DNA of 64,000 nucleotides from NCBI RefSeq assembly GCF_030406325.1, contig NZ_JAUEQY010000030.1:84124-148123 (forward strand), read 5' to 3'. Each line of letters starts with the position of its first letter. Within the stretch, counting starts at the first letter, position 1. The stretch comes from Actinomadura sp. DC4. Lineage in GTDB: Bacteria > Actinomycetota > Actinomycetes > Streptosporangiales > Streptosporangiaceae. Below the pieces are notes generated by a model. The model was not told the DNA's origin, searched no databases, and saw nothing but the letters and a program-made list of their open reading frames with translations. Made by a program: the position numbers and the translations under genes. Below, one piece after another: positions 51,826 to 60,891 of this stretch.

Positions 51826-53079
51826 GTGACCACGGGTACGGCCGAACCGGCCGAGATCGACCTCACCGATTGGGACTTCTGGGCCCGGCCGCTGAGTGAG
51901 CGGCACGAGGCGTTCCGGGCGCTCCGGCAGCTGCCACGCCCGGCGTTCTTCCGGGAGCCCGAGCTCTCGTTCGCGCCGAAGGGGCCCGGCTACTACGCGC
52001 TCGTGACACACGCGGACGTCGTCGAGGCGTCCCGCCGCCCGCAGGACTTCTGCTCCAGCGGCGGGGCCACCAACATCACGGACATGCCCGCGGAGCTGAA
52101 CGAGTACTTCGGCTCGATGATCAACATGGACGACCCACGGCACGCCAAGATCCGCCGCATCGTCTCGCGCGCCTTCTCGCCGCGCATGATCCAGCGCTTC
52201 GAGGCGCAGGTGCAGTCGGTCGCCGAGCTGGTCGTGGGGGAGGTGCTCGCCAAGGGGTCGGGCGACTTCGTCCCCGACGTGGCCGCACGCCTGCCCCTCA
52301 AGATCATCTGCGACATGATGGGGATTCCCGAGAGCAGCTACACGACGGTCTTCGACAACTCCAATATCATCCTCGCCGGCGCCGACACCGAGTTCATCTC
52401 CGAGGACGACGACGAGGTCGCGGTCCAGCTGCTCACCGCAGGGCAGACGCTGAAGGACCTGGTCGAGGACCTCGGCCGGCACCGTCGGGAGAACCCCTCC
52501 GACGACCTCATCTCCGCGCTGGTCAATGCCAACATCGACGGAGAGTCGCTGACCGACCAGGAGCTGGGGTCCTTCTTCATCCTGCTCGTCGTCGCCGGCA
52601 ACGAGACGACGCGCAACGCCATCGCGCACGGGATGAAGCTGTTCACCGTCAACCCCGGGCAGCGGGAGCTGCTGCTGTCCGACGTCGAGCGCTACCTCCC
52701 CGGCGCGGTCGAGGAGATCGTCCGCTATGCCTCCCCGGTGATCTGGATGCGCCGTACGGCGACGTGCGACACCGAGCTGGGCGGCAACGCCTTCAAGGCG
52801 GGCGACAAGCTGCTGCTGTTCTACTGGGCGGCGAACCGCGACGAGACGGTCTTCAAGGACTCCGGCGTCTTCGACATCACCCGAGACCCGAACCCGCACA
52901 TCGGGTTCGGCGGTCCCGGCCCGCACTTCTGCCTGGGCGCGCACCTGGCCCGGCGCGAGATCGGCGTGATGTTCCGCGAGCTGTTCCGGCGCGCCCCGGG
53001 CATCCGCTCCACCGCACCGCCGGACCGCCTGCTGTCCAGCTTCATCAACGGCATCAAGCACCTGCCGTACGAGGTCTGA
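51826..53079 (+). CDS. cytochrome P450
   Basis: 417 aa. I-helix LLVVAGNETTRNAI, ExxR in EEIVRYA, and the heme Cys loop FGGPGPHFCLGAHLARREIG are all present. INMDDPRHAKIRRIVSRAFSPRMIQRFE resembles CYP124/125/142-type actinobacterial P450s that hydroxylate methyl-branched lipids or sterol side chains; the subfamily is a guess. The start is a GTG at 51826, after AGGAGAG, and not the upstream in-frame codon. No ferredoxin is nearby. It converges with the 53086 gene 6 bp beyond its stop. Confidence 0.9.
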   Translation: MTTGTAEPAEIDLTDWDFWARPLSERHEAFRALRQLPRPAFFREPELSFAPKGPGYYALVTHADVVEASRRPQDFCSSGGATNITDMPAELNEYFGSMINMDDPRHAKIRRIVSRAFSPRMIQRFEAQVQSVAELVVGEVLAKGSGDFVPDVAARLPLKIICDMMGIPESSYTTVFDNSNIILAGADTEFISEDDDEVAVQLLTAGQTLKDLVEDLGRHRRENPSDDLISALVNANIDGESLTDQELGSFFILLVVAGNETTRNAIAHGMKLFTVNPGQRELLLSDVERYLPGAVEEIVRYASPVIWMRRTATCDTELGGNAFKAGDKLLLFYWAANRDETVFKDSGVFDITRDPNPHIGFGGPGPHFCLGAHLARREIGVMFRELFRRAPGIRSTAPPDRLLSSFINGIKHLPYEV

Positions 53080-53085
53080 GCCACC

Positions 53086-53811
53086 TCAGCTCACCACGTG
53101 CAGGGACCGGACCAGCCGGTTGATGTCGGGCAGGAGCCGCGGCTGGTTGCTGGGGATGGTGATCTCGATGATCGTCGGCTCCCGGCGTCCGGTGTCGAGC
53201 GCGACCACGACCTCGGTCTGGCCCTTCTCCACCCGGTCGGCGCCGGAGTGGGTCATCCGGAACGCGGTGACCCACCCGGCGTGCCGGTCGACCGACAGCG
53301 CGGCGCCGGCCAGGTCCTTGCGGCTGCCGTCGTCGCTGTAGAGCTCCTTCACGAAGGCCTGCCCGGTGAGCTCGGCGGCGGCGCGCAGCCGCTGCGCGCC
53401 GGCGACGTCGAGCTTGGGGTCGAGCGGCCCGACGTACACCGCGGCGTACCAGAAGTGCTTGTAGTCCTTGACCTTGCTGTCGACCTCCTGGCCCGACGAG
53501 TGGGCGCCGCTCAGCCGGGAGGTGAGCTGCCGCCACGGGGCCCCGAACCGGGCGTAGGAGACCCCGCTGCCGCGGTCGGTGATCCGCCCGGTCACCGGCG
53601 ACCCCGTGCCGCGGAAGGCCGGGAGCGGGCCGGCGGGAGCGCCGGAGGGCCGCCACGTCAGCGCGGGTACGCCGGTCGGCGCGGCGGTGACCAGCGGGTA
53701 CGCGCCGGTGAAGGCGTCGGGGCCGGTCTCGGTGTGGCGGTTCAGGAGGAAGACGATCGCCGCCGCGACGGCAAGGATGAATGCGGCAGCGGCGGCGATC
53801 AACGACTTCAC
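53086..53811 (-). CDS. membrane-anchored or exported protein, unknown
   Basis: 241 aa. An N-terminal hydrophobic segment (~4-24) probably anchors it. The rest is soluble, with YAAVYVGPLDPKLDVAGAQRLRAAAELTGQAFVKELY and RREPTIIEITIPSNQPRLLPDINRLVRSLHVV. No catalytic motif was recognised. It begins 19 bp after the acyl-CoA ligase stop, so they share an operon. Role unknown. Confidence 0.7.
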   Translation of the reverse strand: MKSLIAAAAAFILAVAAAIVFLLNRHTETGPDAFTGAYPLVTAAPTGVPALTWRPSGAPAGPLPAFRGTGSPVTGRITDRGSGVSYARFGAPWRQLTSRLSGAHSSGQEVDSKVKDYKHFWYAAVYVGPLDPKLDVAGAQRLRAAAELTGQAFVKELYSDDGSRKDLAGAALSVDRHAGWVTAFRMTHSGADRVEKGQTEVVVALDTGRREPTIIEITIPSNQPRLLPDINRLVRSLHVVS

Positions 53812-53830
53812 GGTTCGTAAGCGTACGGAA

Positions 53831-55372
53831 TCAACGAAGCTCGCGCTTGAGGATCTTTCCGGTCGCGGTCATCGGCAGCTCGTCCCGGAACTCCACGACG
53901 CGCGGGTACTTGTAGGTCGCGAGGTTCTCCTTGGCCCAGCCGACCAGCTCGTCCTCGGTGGTCGTCGCGCCGTAGACCGGGATGACGTACGCCTTGATCT
54001 CCTCGCCGTGGGTCTCGTGCGGGATGCCGACGACGGCGGCGAGCGAGACCCCGGGGTGCGTCATCAGGATTTCCTCGATCTCCCGCGGGTACACGTTGAA
54101 CCCACCGCGGATGATCATGTCCTTGGAGCGGTCGATGATGTAGTAGTAGCCGCTCTCGTCGCGGCGCGCGATGTCGCCCGTACGGAACCAGCCGTCGCGC
54201 AGCACCTCGGCGGTGGCCTCGGGACGCTCGTAGTAGCCCTTCATGACGCAGTGCCCGCGGATCGCGATCTCGCCCGGGCCGTCGCCCGCGTCCTTCCAGT
54301 CGTCCTCGATGAGCTTCATCTCCACGCCCCAGATCGGCTGCCCGATCGACCCGGGCCGGGCCGGCCGGCCGGGCCGGTTGAAGGAGGCGACGGGGGAGGT
54401 CTCCGACAGGCCGTACCCCTCGACGATGTTCACCCCGAACCGGTCGGCGAAGCGGTTGAGCACCTCCAGGGGCAGCGCCGCGCCGCCGGACGAGGCCGTC
54501 GTGAGGTTCGCCGCGATCGCGGCGATCTGCTCCGGCGTGTGGTCGCCCTGGTGCGTCAGCAGCCCCCAGTACATCGTGGGGACGCCCGCGAACAGCGTGA
54601 CGCTCTCGGCGAGCATGAGGTCGAGCGCGGCGCCCGCCTCGAACCGCGGCATGAGCACGAGCGTCGCGCGCCGCAGGAAGCCGGTGTTGAGGATCACCGA
54701 CTGGCCGAACGCGTGGAACAGCGGCAGCGCGGCCAGGAACACGTCATCGCCGGTCCGGTCGAACATCCCGTCGGAGACCATGGCGTTCATCAGCATGTTC
54801 TGGTGGCTGAGCTCGGCGCCCTTGGCCCGGCCCGTCGTGCCGCTCGTGTAGAGGATCACCGCGGTGTCGGTGGCCTCGGTCTGCGCGGTCTCGAACTCTC
54901 CCGGCTGCTCGCCGAGGACCGCCCAGATCGACTCGCCGTGCGGGACCTCGGTGGCCAGTGGCGTCGCGGGCAGCGCGATGAAGTGCTCGCAGCCCGGCAC
55001 GTCGGAGTGCGCTCCCCAGCCCTCCTCGCCGAGCGGGAGCTCCGGCGTGCCCTCGAAGCAGAACAGCGCCTTCGCCCCGGAGTCGTCGAGGTGGTACGCG
55101 ATCTCACGCCGCTTCAACAGGACGTTGAGCGGGACGACGACGCCGCCGGCCTTGAGGATGCCGAAGTAGACCATGGGGAAGTAGGGCAGGTTGGGGCAGG
55201 CGAGCGCGACCTTGTCGCCCGGCCCGATGCCCCGCGACCGCAGGAGGTTCGCCACCTGGTTCGCGATGGTGTTGACGAACGCGTACGAGAGCCGCATGTC
55301 GCCGAAGACCAGAGCCTCGCGGTCGGGGGTCTCGCGTGCGGCGTCGTCGAGGACGACCGAGAGGTTGAGCAT
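53831..55372 (-). CDS. fadD: long-chain acyl-CoA ligase (FadD type), second copy
   Basis: 513 aa ANL ligase. LYTSGTTGRAKGAELSH, GYGLSETSPVASF, SGYYYIIDRSKDMIIRGGFNVYPREIEEIL and MTATGKILKREL with the C-terminal Lys mark a full-length, active-looking acyl-CoA synthetase. It is not closely like the ligase at 41608. It sits downstream of the LPMO gene in the same direction (57 bp) and upstream of an anchored protein. Confidence 0.9.
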   Translation of the reverse strand: MLNLSVVLDDAARETPDREALVFGDMRLSYAFVNTIANQVANLLRSRGIGPGDKVALACPNLPYFPMVYFGILKAGGVVVPLNVLLKRREIAYHLDDSGAKALFCFEGTPELPLGEEGWGAHSDVPGCEHFIALPATPLATEVPHGESIWAVLGEQPGEFETAQTEATDTAVILYTSGTTGRAKGAELSHQNMLMNAMVSDGMFDRTGDDVFLAALPLFHAFGQSVILNTGFLRRATLVLMPRFEAGAALDLMLAESVTLFAGVPTMYWGLLTHQGDHTPEQIAAIAANLTTASSGGAALPLEVLNRFADRFGVNIVEGYGLSETSPVASFNRPGRPARPGSIGQPIWGVEMKLIEDDWKDAGDGPGEIAIRGHCVMKGYYERPEATAEVLRDGWFRTGDIARRDESGYYYIIDRSKDMIIRGGFNVYPREIEEILMTHPGVSLAAVVGIPHETHGEEIKAYVIPVYGATTTEDELVGWAKENLATYKYPRVVEFRDELPMTATGKILKRELR

Positions 55373-55429
55373 CGGCTACTCCAGCTGCGGTATCAACGGG
55401 GGGTTCCCATTGATACCGCAGCGAGGAGA

Positions 55430-56020
55430 TCAGCTGAAGTCGACGTCGGCGCAGGAGTAGAAGGCGTTGCCGGTGTCGGCGATGTCCCAGACGGACAGGA
55501 TCAGCTGCCGGCCGTGCCTGGTGGGCAGGGTGCCGCGGTGCGTGACCGGGTTGGGCGGGCGCTGGCCGTTGTAGTCGACCTTGAGGAAGGGCGTGGACTC
55601 CAGGGCCGCGCGGGTGAGCGGTTCGGCCGGGTCGTAGCCGGTCTTGGTGACGAAGTAGCGGAACGAGGTGGTCGCGTGGATGGCGGTGAAGGTCCAGGTG
55701 AAGCCGTACGACGCGCCGCTCGTCATCGCCGCGGCCGGCCACGCGCCGCCGCGCGGGTCGTCGAGCTGGGCGAACTCCGTGTGGTTCGCGCTGCAGATGT
55801 GGCCGTCGGCCGGGCCGGCCTGCGGGAACCCCTTCGGGCCCTCGACGCTCTGCGGCTCGTACTGGATCGAGCCGCAGTCGGCGACCTGGTGCTGGGCGCA
55901 CCGGTAGCTGCGGCTGGGCGGCGACGTCGTGTAGCCGTGGGAGAAGGCCGGGGTGGCCGTGAGCAGGGGAAGCGTGGCGGTGACGACGCCGGTGACGGCT
56001 AGGGCGATCTTTCCTGGCAT
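55430..56020 (-). CDS. AA10 lytic polysaccharide monooxygenase
   Basis: 196 aa. Signal peptide of 27 residues, so that the mature protein begins with His28 (HGYTTSPPSR), the copper-brace N-terminal His. The second copper His is His115 in AIHATTSFRYFVTK, and NAFYSCADVDF carries the axial Phe. The set is the AA10 (CBM33) family, which oxidatively cleaves chitin or cellulose. There is no extra binding domain. It is controlled by a leftward promoter with a palindrome at 56088 and stands upstream of the acyl-CoA ligase. Confidence 0.93.
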   Translation of the reverse strand: MPGKIALAVTGVVTATLPLLTATPAFSHGYTTSPPSRSYRCAQHQVADCGSIQYEPQSVEGPKGFPQAGPADGHICSANHTEFAQLDDPRGGAWPAAAMTSGASYGFTWTFTAIHATTSFRYFVTKTGYDPAEPLTRAALESTPFLKVDYNGQRPPNPVTHRGTLPTRHGRQLILSVWDIADTGNAFYSCADVDFS

Positions 56021-56087
56021 GTGACCCTCCTTGGGGGCGGGGAGTCCTGGCGGGGACCCGGATCACTGTGGCGAGCCTGCGTCACGA

Positions 56088-56112
56088 ACTTACTGGAAAC
56101 CTTCCTGTAAGT
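56088..56112. promoter_or_regulatory. imperfect 25-bp palindrome in the LPMO promoter
   Basis: ACTTACTGGAA and TTCCTGTAAGT arms around ACC; only one pair is mismatched. 67 nt before the LPMO ATG. The GGAA-n3-TTCC centre recalls operators of ROK-family sugar regulators of secreted chitosanase-type genes in Streptomyces; the regulator is not in the window. Confidence 0.5.
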
Positions 56113-56190
56113 AAGGTGTCCAGTGAGGCAGTGCGGCGTACCCGCCCCTCGGGAGCGGTAAAGGCAGCCGGTCCTTGCTTGCGTCTGCGC

Positions 56191-56196
56191 TAGTCT
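56191..56196 (+). promoter_or_regulatory. -10 element of the leuS leader transcript
   Basis: TAGTCT, 6 nt before the leader peptide ATG at 56203, which suggests a leaderless start of the leader mRNA. No clear -35 found. Confidence 0.4.
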
Positions 56197-56202
56197 TGGG
56201 AT

Positions 56203-56238
56203 ATGTGCTCTCGGCTGCTCCTTGGTCGGCCGCGTTGA
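56203..56238 (+). CDS. leucine-rich leader peptide of leuS
   Basis: 11 aa, MCSRLLLGRPR, with three consecutive leucine codons (CTG CTC CTT) that would stall ribosomes when charged leucyl-tRNA is scarce. It is immediately followed by a stem at 56230-56260 and a terminator-like hairpin at 56263-56283, ahead of the leucyl-tRNA synthetase gene. The order fits transcription attenuation of an aminoacyl-tRNA synthetase by its own amino acid. It is small, so the call relies on context. Confidence 0.75.
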   Translation: MCSRLLLGRPR

Positions 56239-56260
56239 CGTGACCATCCGATCGACGCGG
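56230..56260 (+). promoter_or_regulatory. leader stem (candidate pause or antiterminator)
   Basis: 9-bp stem pairing 56230-56238 with 56252-56260, one G-U pair. It overlaps the end of the leader peptide, so ribosome position on the Leu codons could open it. Confidence 0.5.
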
Positions 56261-56262
56261 CA

Positions 56263-56289
56263 GCCCCTCCATGTGCGAGGGGCCTTCTC
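56263..56289 (+). terminator. attenuator hairpin before leuS
   Basis: GCCCCTC and GAGGGGC arms (56263-56269 and 56277-56283) with a 7-nt loop, followed by CTTCTC. It lies 60 nt before the leuS ATG and would stop transcription when leucine is plentiful. Confidence 0.6.
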
Positions 56290-56343
56290 ATGCAAGGGGC
56301 ACAGTTTCGTGAGCCGAAGCCGTGCGAGATCAGACGAGGAACG

Positions 56344-58809
<2,466 letters not shown>

Positions 58810-58842
58810 CCGGGGCGAACCCCCGCAAACACCTCATACGAA

Positions 58843-58878
58843 AGCCGTGAGGGCACCCCCCAGGGTGCCCTCACGGCT
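58843..58878 (+). terminator. leuS terminator
   Basis: 16-base arms pair perfectly (58843-58858 with 58863-58878) around CCCA. Because it lies between convergent leuS and lexA, it may serve both. Confidence 0.8.
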
Positions 58879-58905
58879 CGCACAGTGCCGGGGAGACGTG
58901 GCACG

Positions 58906-59604
58906 TCACATCTTGCGGAGCACCGCCACGACGCGGCCGAGGATGGTCGCGTCGTCGCCGGGGATCGGGTCGTACGCCGGGTTGTGCGGCATCAGCCAGA
59001 CCCGGTCGTCGCGGCGCTTGAACGTCTTCACGGTCGCCTCGCCGTCGATCATCGCCGCGACGATGTCGCCGTTCTCGGCCACCGGCTGCTGACGGACGAC
59101 CACCCAGTCGCCGTCGGCGATGGCGGCCTCGATCATCGAGTCACCGGTGACGTTGAGGAGGAAGTGGGTGCCCTCGCCGACGAGCTGCTTGGGCAGCGCG
59201 AAGACGTCCTCCACCGCCTCTTCGGCCAGGATCGGGCCACCGGCGGCGATCCGGCCGACGAGAGGCACGTACGTCGGGGCCGGGCGCGCCGCCGTCTCCT
59301 GGCCCGACGAGGTCTCGTACGACCCGACCTCGCTCTGCATGGCCGCCGAGCCCGGCATGCGGACGACGACGGCGCGCGGGCGATTGGGATCGCGCAGCAG
59401 GAAACCCTTGCTCTGCAGCGCCCGCAGCTGGTGCGACACGCTGGAGGTGCTCGTGAGTCCGACCGACTCGCCGATCTCACGCATCGAGGGAGGATAGCCA
59501 CGCCGTTGGACGGAGTCGCGGATCACCTCCAGCACCTTGCGCTGGCGTGCGGTCAAACCGGTCTCGTCGCGGGGGCCATCAGGCATTTCCCGGACCTTGC
59601 TCAT
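58906..59604 (-). CDS. lexA: SOS repressor LexA
   Basis: 232 aa. The N-terminal winged helix (~18-78, [47 protein letters not shown]) is the LexA type, with the conserved [11 protein letters not shown]. Autocleavage Ala121-Gly122 in RIAAGGPI, catalytic Ser156 (GDSM) and Lys193 (TVKTF). RecA-stimulated self-cleavage inactivates it after DNA damage. I chose the ATG at 59604. It is divergent from a LysM gene, the arrangement seen for lexA/Rv2719c in mycobacteria, with SOS boxes between. Confidence 0.96.
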   Translation of the reverse strand: MSKVREMPDGPRDETGLTARQRKVLEVIRDSVQRRGYPPSMREIGESVGLTSTSSVSHQLRALQSKGFLLRDPNRPRAVVVRMPGSAAMQSEVGSYETSSGQETAARPAPTYVPLVGRIAAGGPILAEEAVEDVFALPKQLVGEGTHFLLNVTGDSMIEAAIADGDWVVVRQQPVAENGDIVAAMIDGEATVKTFKRRDDRVWLMPHNPAYDPIPGDDATILGRVVAVLRKM

Positions 59605-59696
59605 GAGTGTCTCCGCTGGATGGCTGTGCTCCGGTGACGCGCTGTCGCCGGAATTTCGCTCCTGTAGACGGACGTTATCGCCTCGCCGCTTAATGA

Positions 59697-59712
59697 TCAA
59701 ACACCTGTTCGA
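59697..59712. promoter_or_regulatory. LexA box (lexA-proximal)
   Basis: TCAAACACCTGTTCGA; read leftward TCGAACAGGTGTTTGA, which is close to the actinobacterial consensus TCGAACNNNNGTTCGA and to the box upstream of mycobacterial lexA. 92 nt before the lexA ATG. Confidence 0.8.
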
Positions 59713-59766
59713 AGATGTCCTGGAATTTTGCGGCCTCTCGCGGTACAACTCGTACTGATGTTCGAT

Positions 59767-59780
59767 CGAAATCTCGTTCG
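59767..59780. promoter_or_regulatory. second LexA-like box (LysM gene side)
   Basis: CGAAATCTCGTTCG, one change from CGAAC-N4-GTTCG. It ends 19 nt before the LysM gene ATG. Together with the 59697 box it could control both directions. Confidence 0.6.
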
Positions 59781-59799
59781 ACTCATCGAGGGGAGCGAC

Positions 59800-60135
59800 A
59801 TGAGCATGACCGTTCATACTCGCCCTTCCGCGCCGGTCCGGCTCACCCGGAGAGGGCGTGTGGTCGTCATCTGTGCCGTGGCCTTCGTGCTCCTCACGTG
59901 TCTGTGGGTGGGGGCACGGCACGGTGCCCGTGCCACGTCGGAGGGGGATCGGGGGCCGTCGTCGGTACGCTTGGAGTCTGTGGTCGTGGGGCCGCACGAC
60001 ACCTTGTGGGGCATCGCCGTACGAACGCGTCCGGGCGTCGACCCGCGCGTCACGGTGCAGCGCATGATCGACCTCAACGCCCTGCCGGGCGCGGTCGTCA
60101 ACCCGGGTCAGACGGTCTATATCCCGTCCCGGTGA
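59800..60135 (+). CDS. membrane-anchored LysM protein, probable SOS cell-division inhibitor
   Basis: 111 aa. A hydrophobic segment (~18-40) follows RRGR at the N-terminus, then a LysM domain (~58-110: [44 protein letters not shown]). The position divergent from lexA with SOS boxes between, plus the anchor and LysM, is that of Rv2719c (ChiZ) and of YneA, which block septation after DNA damage. No enzymatic motif is obvious. GAGGGGAG stands just before the ATG at 59800. Function inferred. Confidence 0.78.
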   Translation: MSMTVHTRPSAPVRLTRRGRVVVICAVAFVLLTCLWVGARHGARATSEGDRGPSSVRLESVVVGPHDTLWGIAVRTRPGVDPRVTVQRMIDLNALPGAVVNPGQTVYIPSR

Positions 60136-60250
60136 CCCGCCGGGCGCCTGCCGCCCGGCGTGCGACACGCCGATGGCTGTGACGTGAGCGGGCTCTTCGT
60201 GCGCTTGTTGCGGACGAGGTTGCGGAGGGCACTGTGGGGCCGTACGGTGG

Positions 60251-60266
60251 ACCACAACATCTAGTA
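60251..60266. promoter_or_regulatory. candidate NrdR box 1
   Basis: ACCACAACATCTAGTA, imperfectly palindromic, about 34 bp centre-to-centre from box 2, close to three helical turns as in known NrdR box pairs. Confidence 0.45.
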
Positions 60267-60284
60267 GTTACATAGATGTAGTTC

Positions 60285-60300
60285 ACCACAGGTTGTGGTT
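60285..60300. promoter_or_regulatory. candidate NrdR box 2
   Basis: ACCACAGGTTGTGGTT, which contains the perfect palindrome CCACA-GGT-TGTGG. 63 nt before the nrdR ATG. Confidence 0.5.
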
Positions 60301-60363
60301 ACGCAGCGAAGTCGGCGTAACCGGCACGTAACGCCGTGCCGCTCGGGGAGAGAGGGGTGGGGC

Positions 60364-60819
60364 ATGCACTGCCCGTTCTGCCGCAATCCCGACAGCAGGG
60401 TGATCGACAGCCGCTCCACCGACGACGGGGCGGCGATAAGGCGACGCCGGTCGTGCCCCGAATGCGGGCGCCGGTTCAGCACGCAGGAGACGGTGCTGTT
60501 GATGGTCGCCAAGCGCAGCGGCGTCACGGAGCCCTTCTCCCGCGACAAGATCATCGCGGGGGTCCGGCGTGCGTGTCAGGGGCGTCCGGTGACAGAGGAC
60601 GCCCTCGCCCAACTGGGCCAGCGGGTGGAGGAGGCGGTCCGGGCGACCGGAAACGCCGAGATGCGCTCCCACGAGGTGGGACTCGCCATCCTCGGGCCGC
60701 TGCGCGAGCTCGACGAGGTCGCCTATCTGAGATTCGCCTCCGTCTACCGGGGGTTCGAGTCGATCGACGACTTCGAGAAGGAAATCGAAACTCTTCGCGC
60801 GGCTGAACGCGGCCGGTAA
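60364..60819 (+). CDS. nrdR: NrdR transcriptional repressor of ribonucleotide reductase genes
   Basis: 151 aa. The zinc ribbon uses Cys3, Cys6, Cys31 and Cys34, followed by an ATP-cone (~45-135) with [22 protein letters not shown]. It binds ATP or dATP and represses nrd genes when dATP is high. GGGGAGAGAGG precedes the ATG. It is 72 bp upstream of nrdJ, the nrdR-nrdJ operon arrangement of Streptomyces, with two candidate NrdR boxes upstream. Confidence 0.96.
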   Translation: MHCPFCRNPDSRVIDSRSTDDGAAIRRRRSCPECGRRFSTQETVLLMVAKRSGVTEPFSRDKIIAGVRRACQGRPVTEDALAQLGQRVEEAVRATGNAEMRSHEVGLAILGPLRELDEVAYLRFASVYRGFESIDDFEKEIETLRAAERGR

Positions 60820-60891
60820 CACCTGTCCGCTGTCGCGTGTTGTACGAGTAATCCTGGAGATGGGCCGGTGAGGCCCGAGAAGGGGGAGGTC

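Noticed and set aside
60136..60363. Cobalamin riboswitch ahead of the B12-dependent reductase operon
   Set aside because: The gap is short and no B12-box-like sequence was seen; the palindromes fit NrdR sites better.
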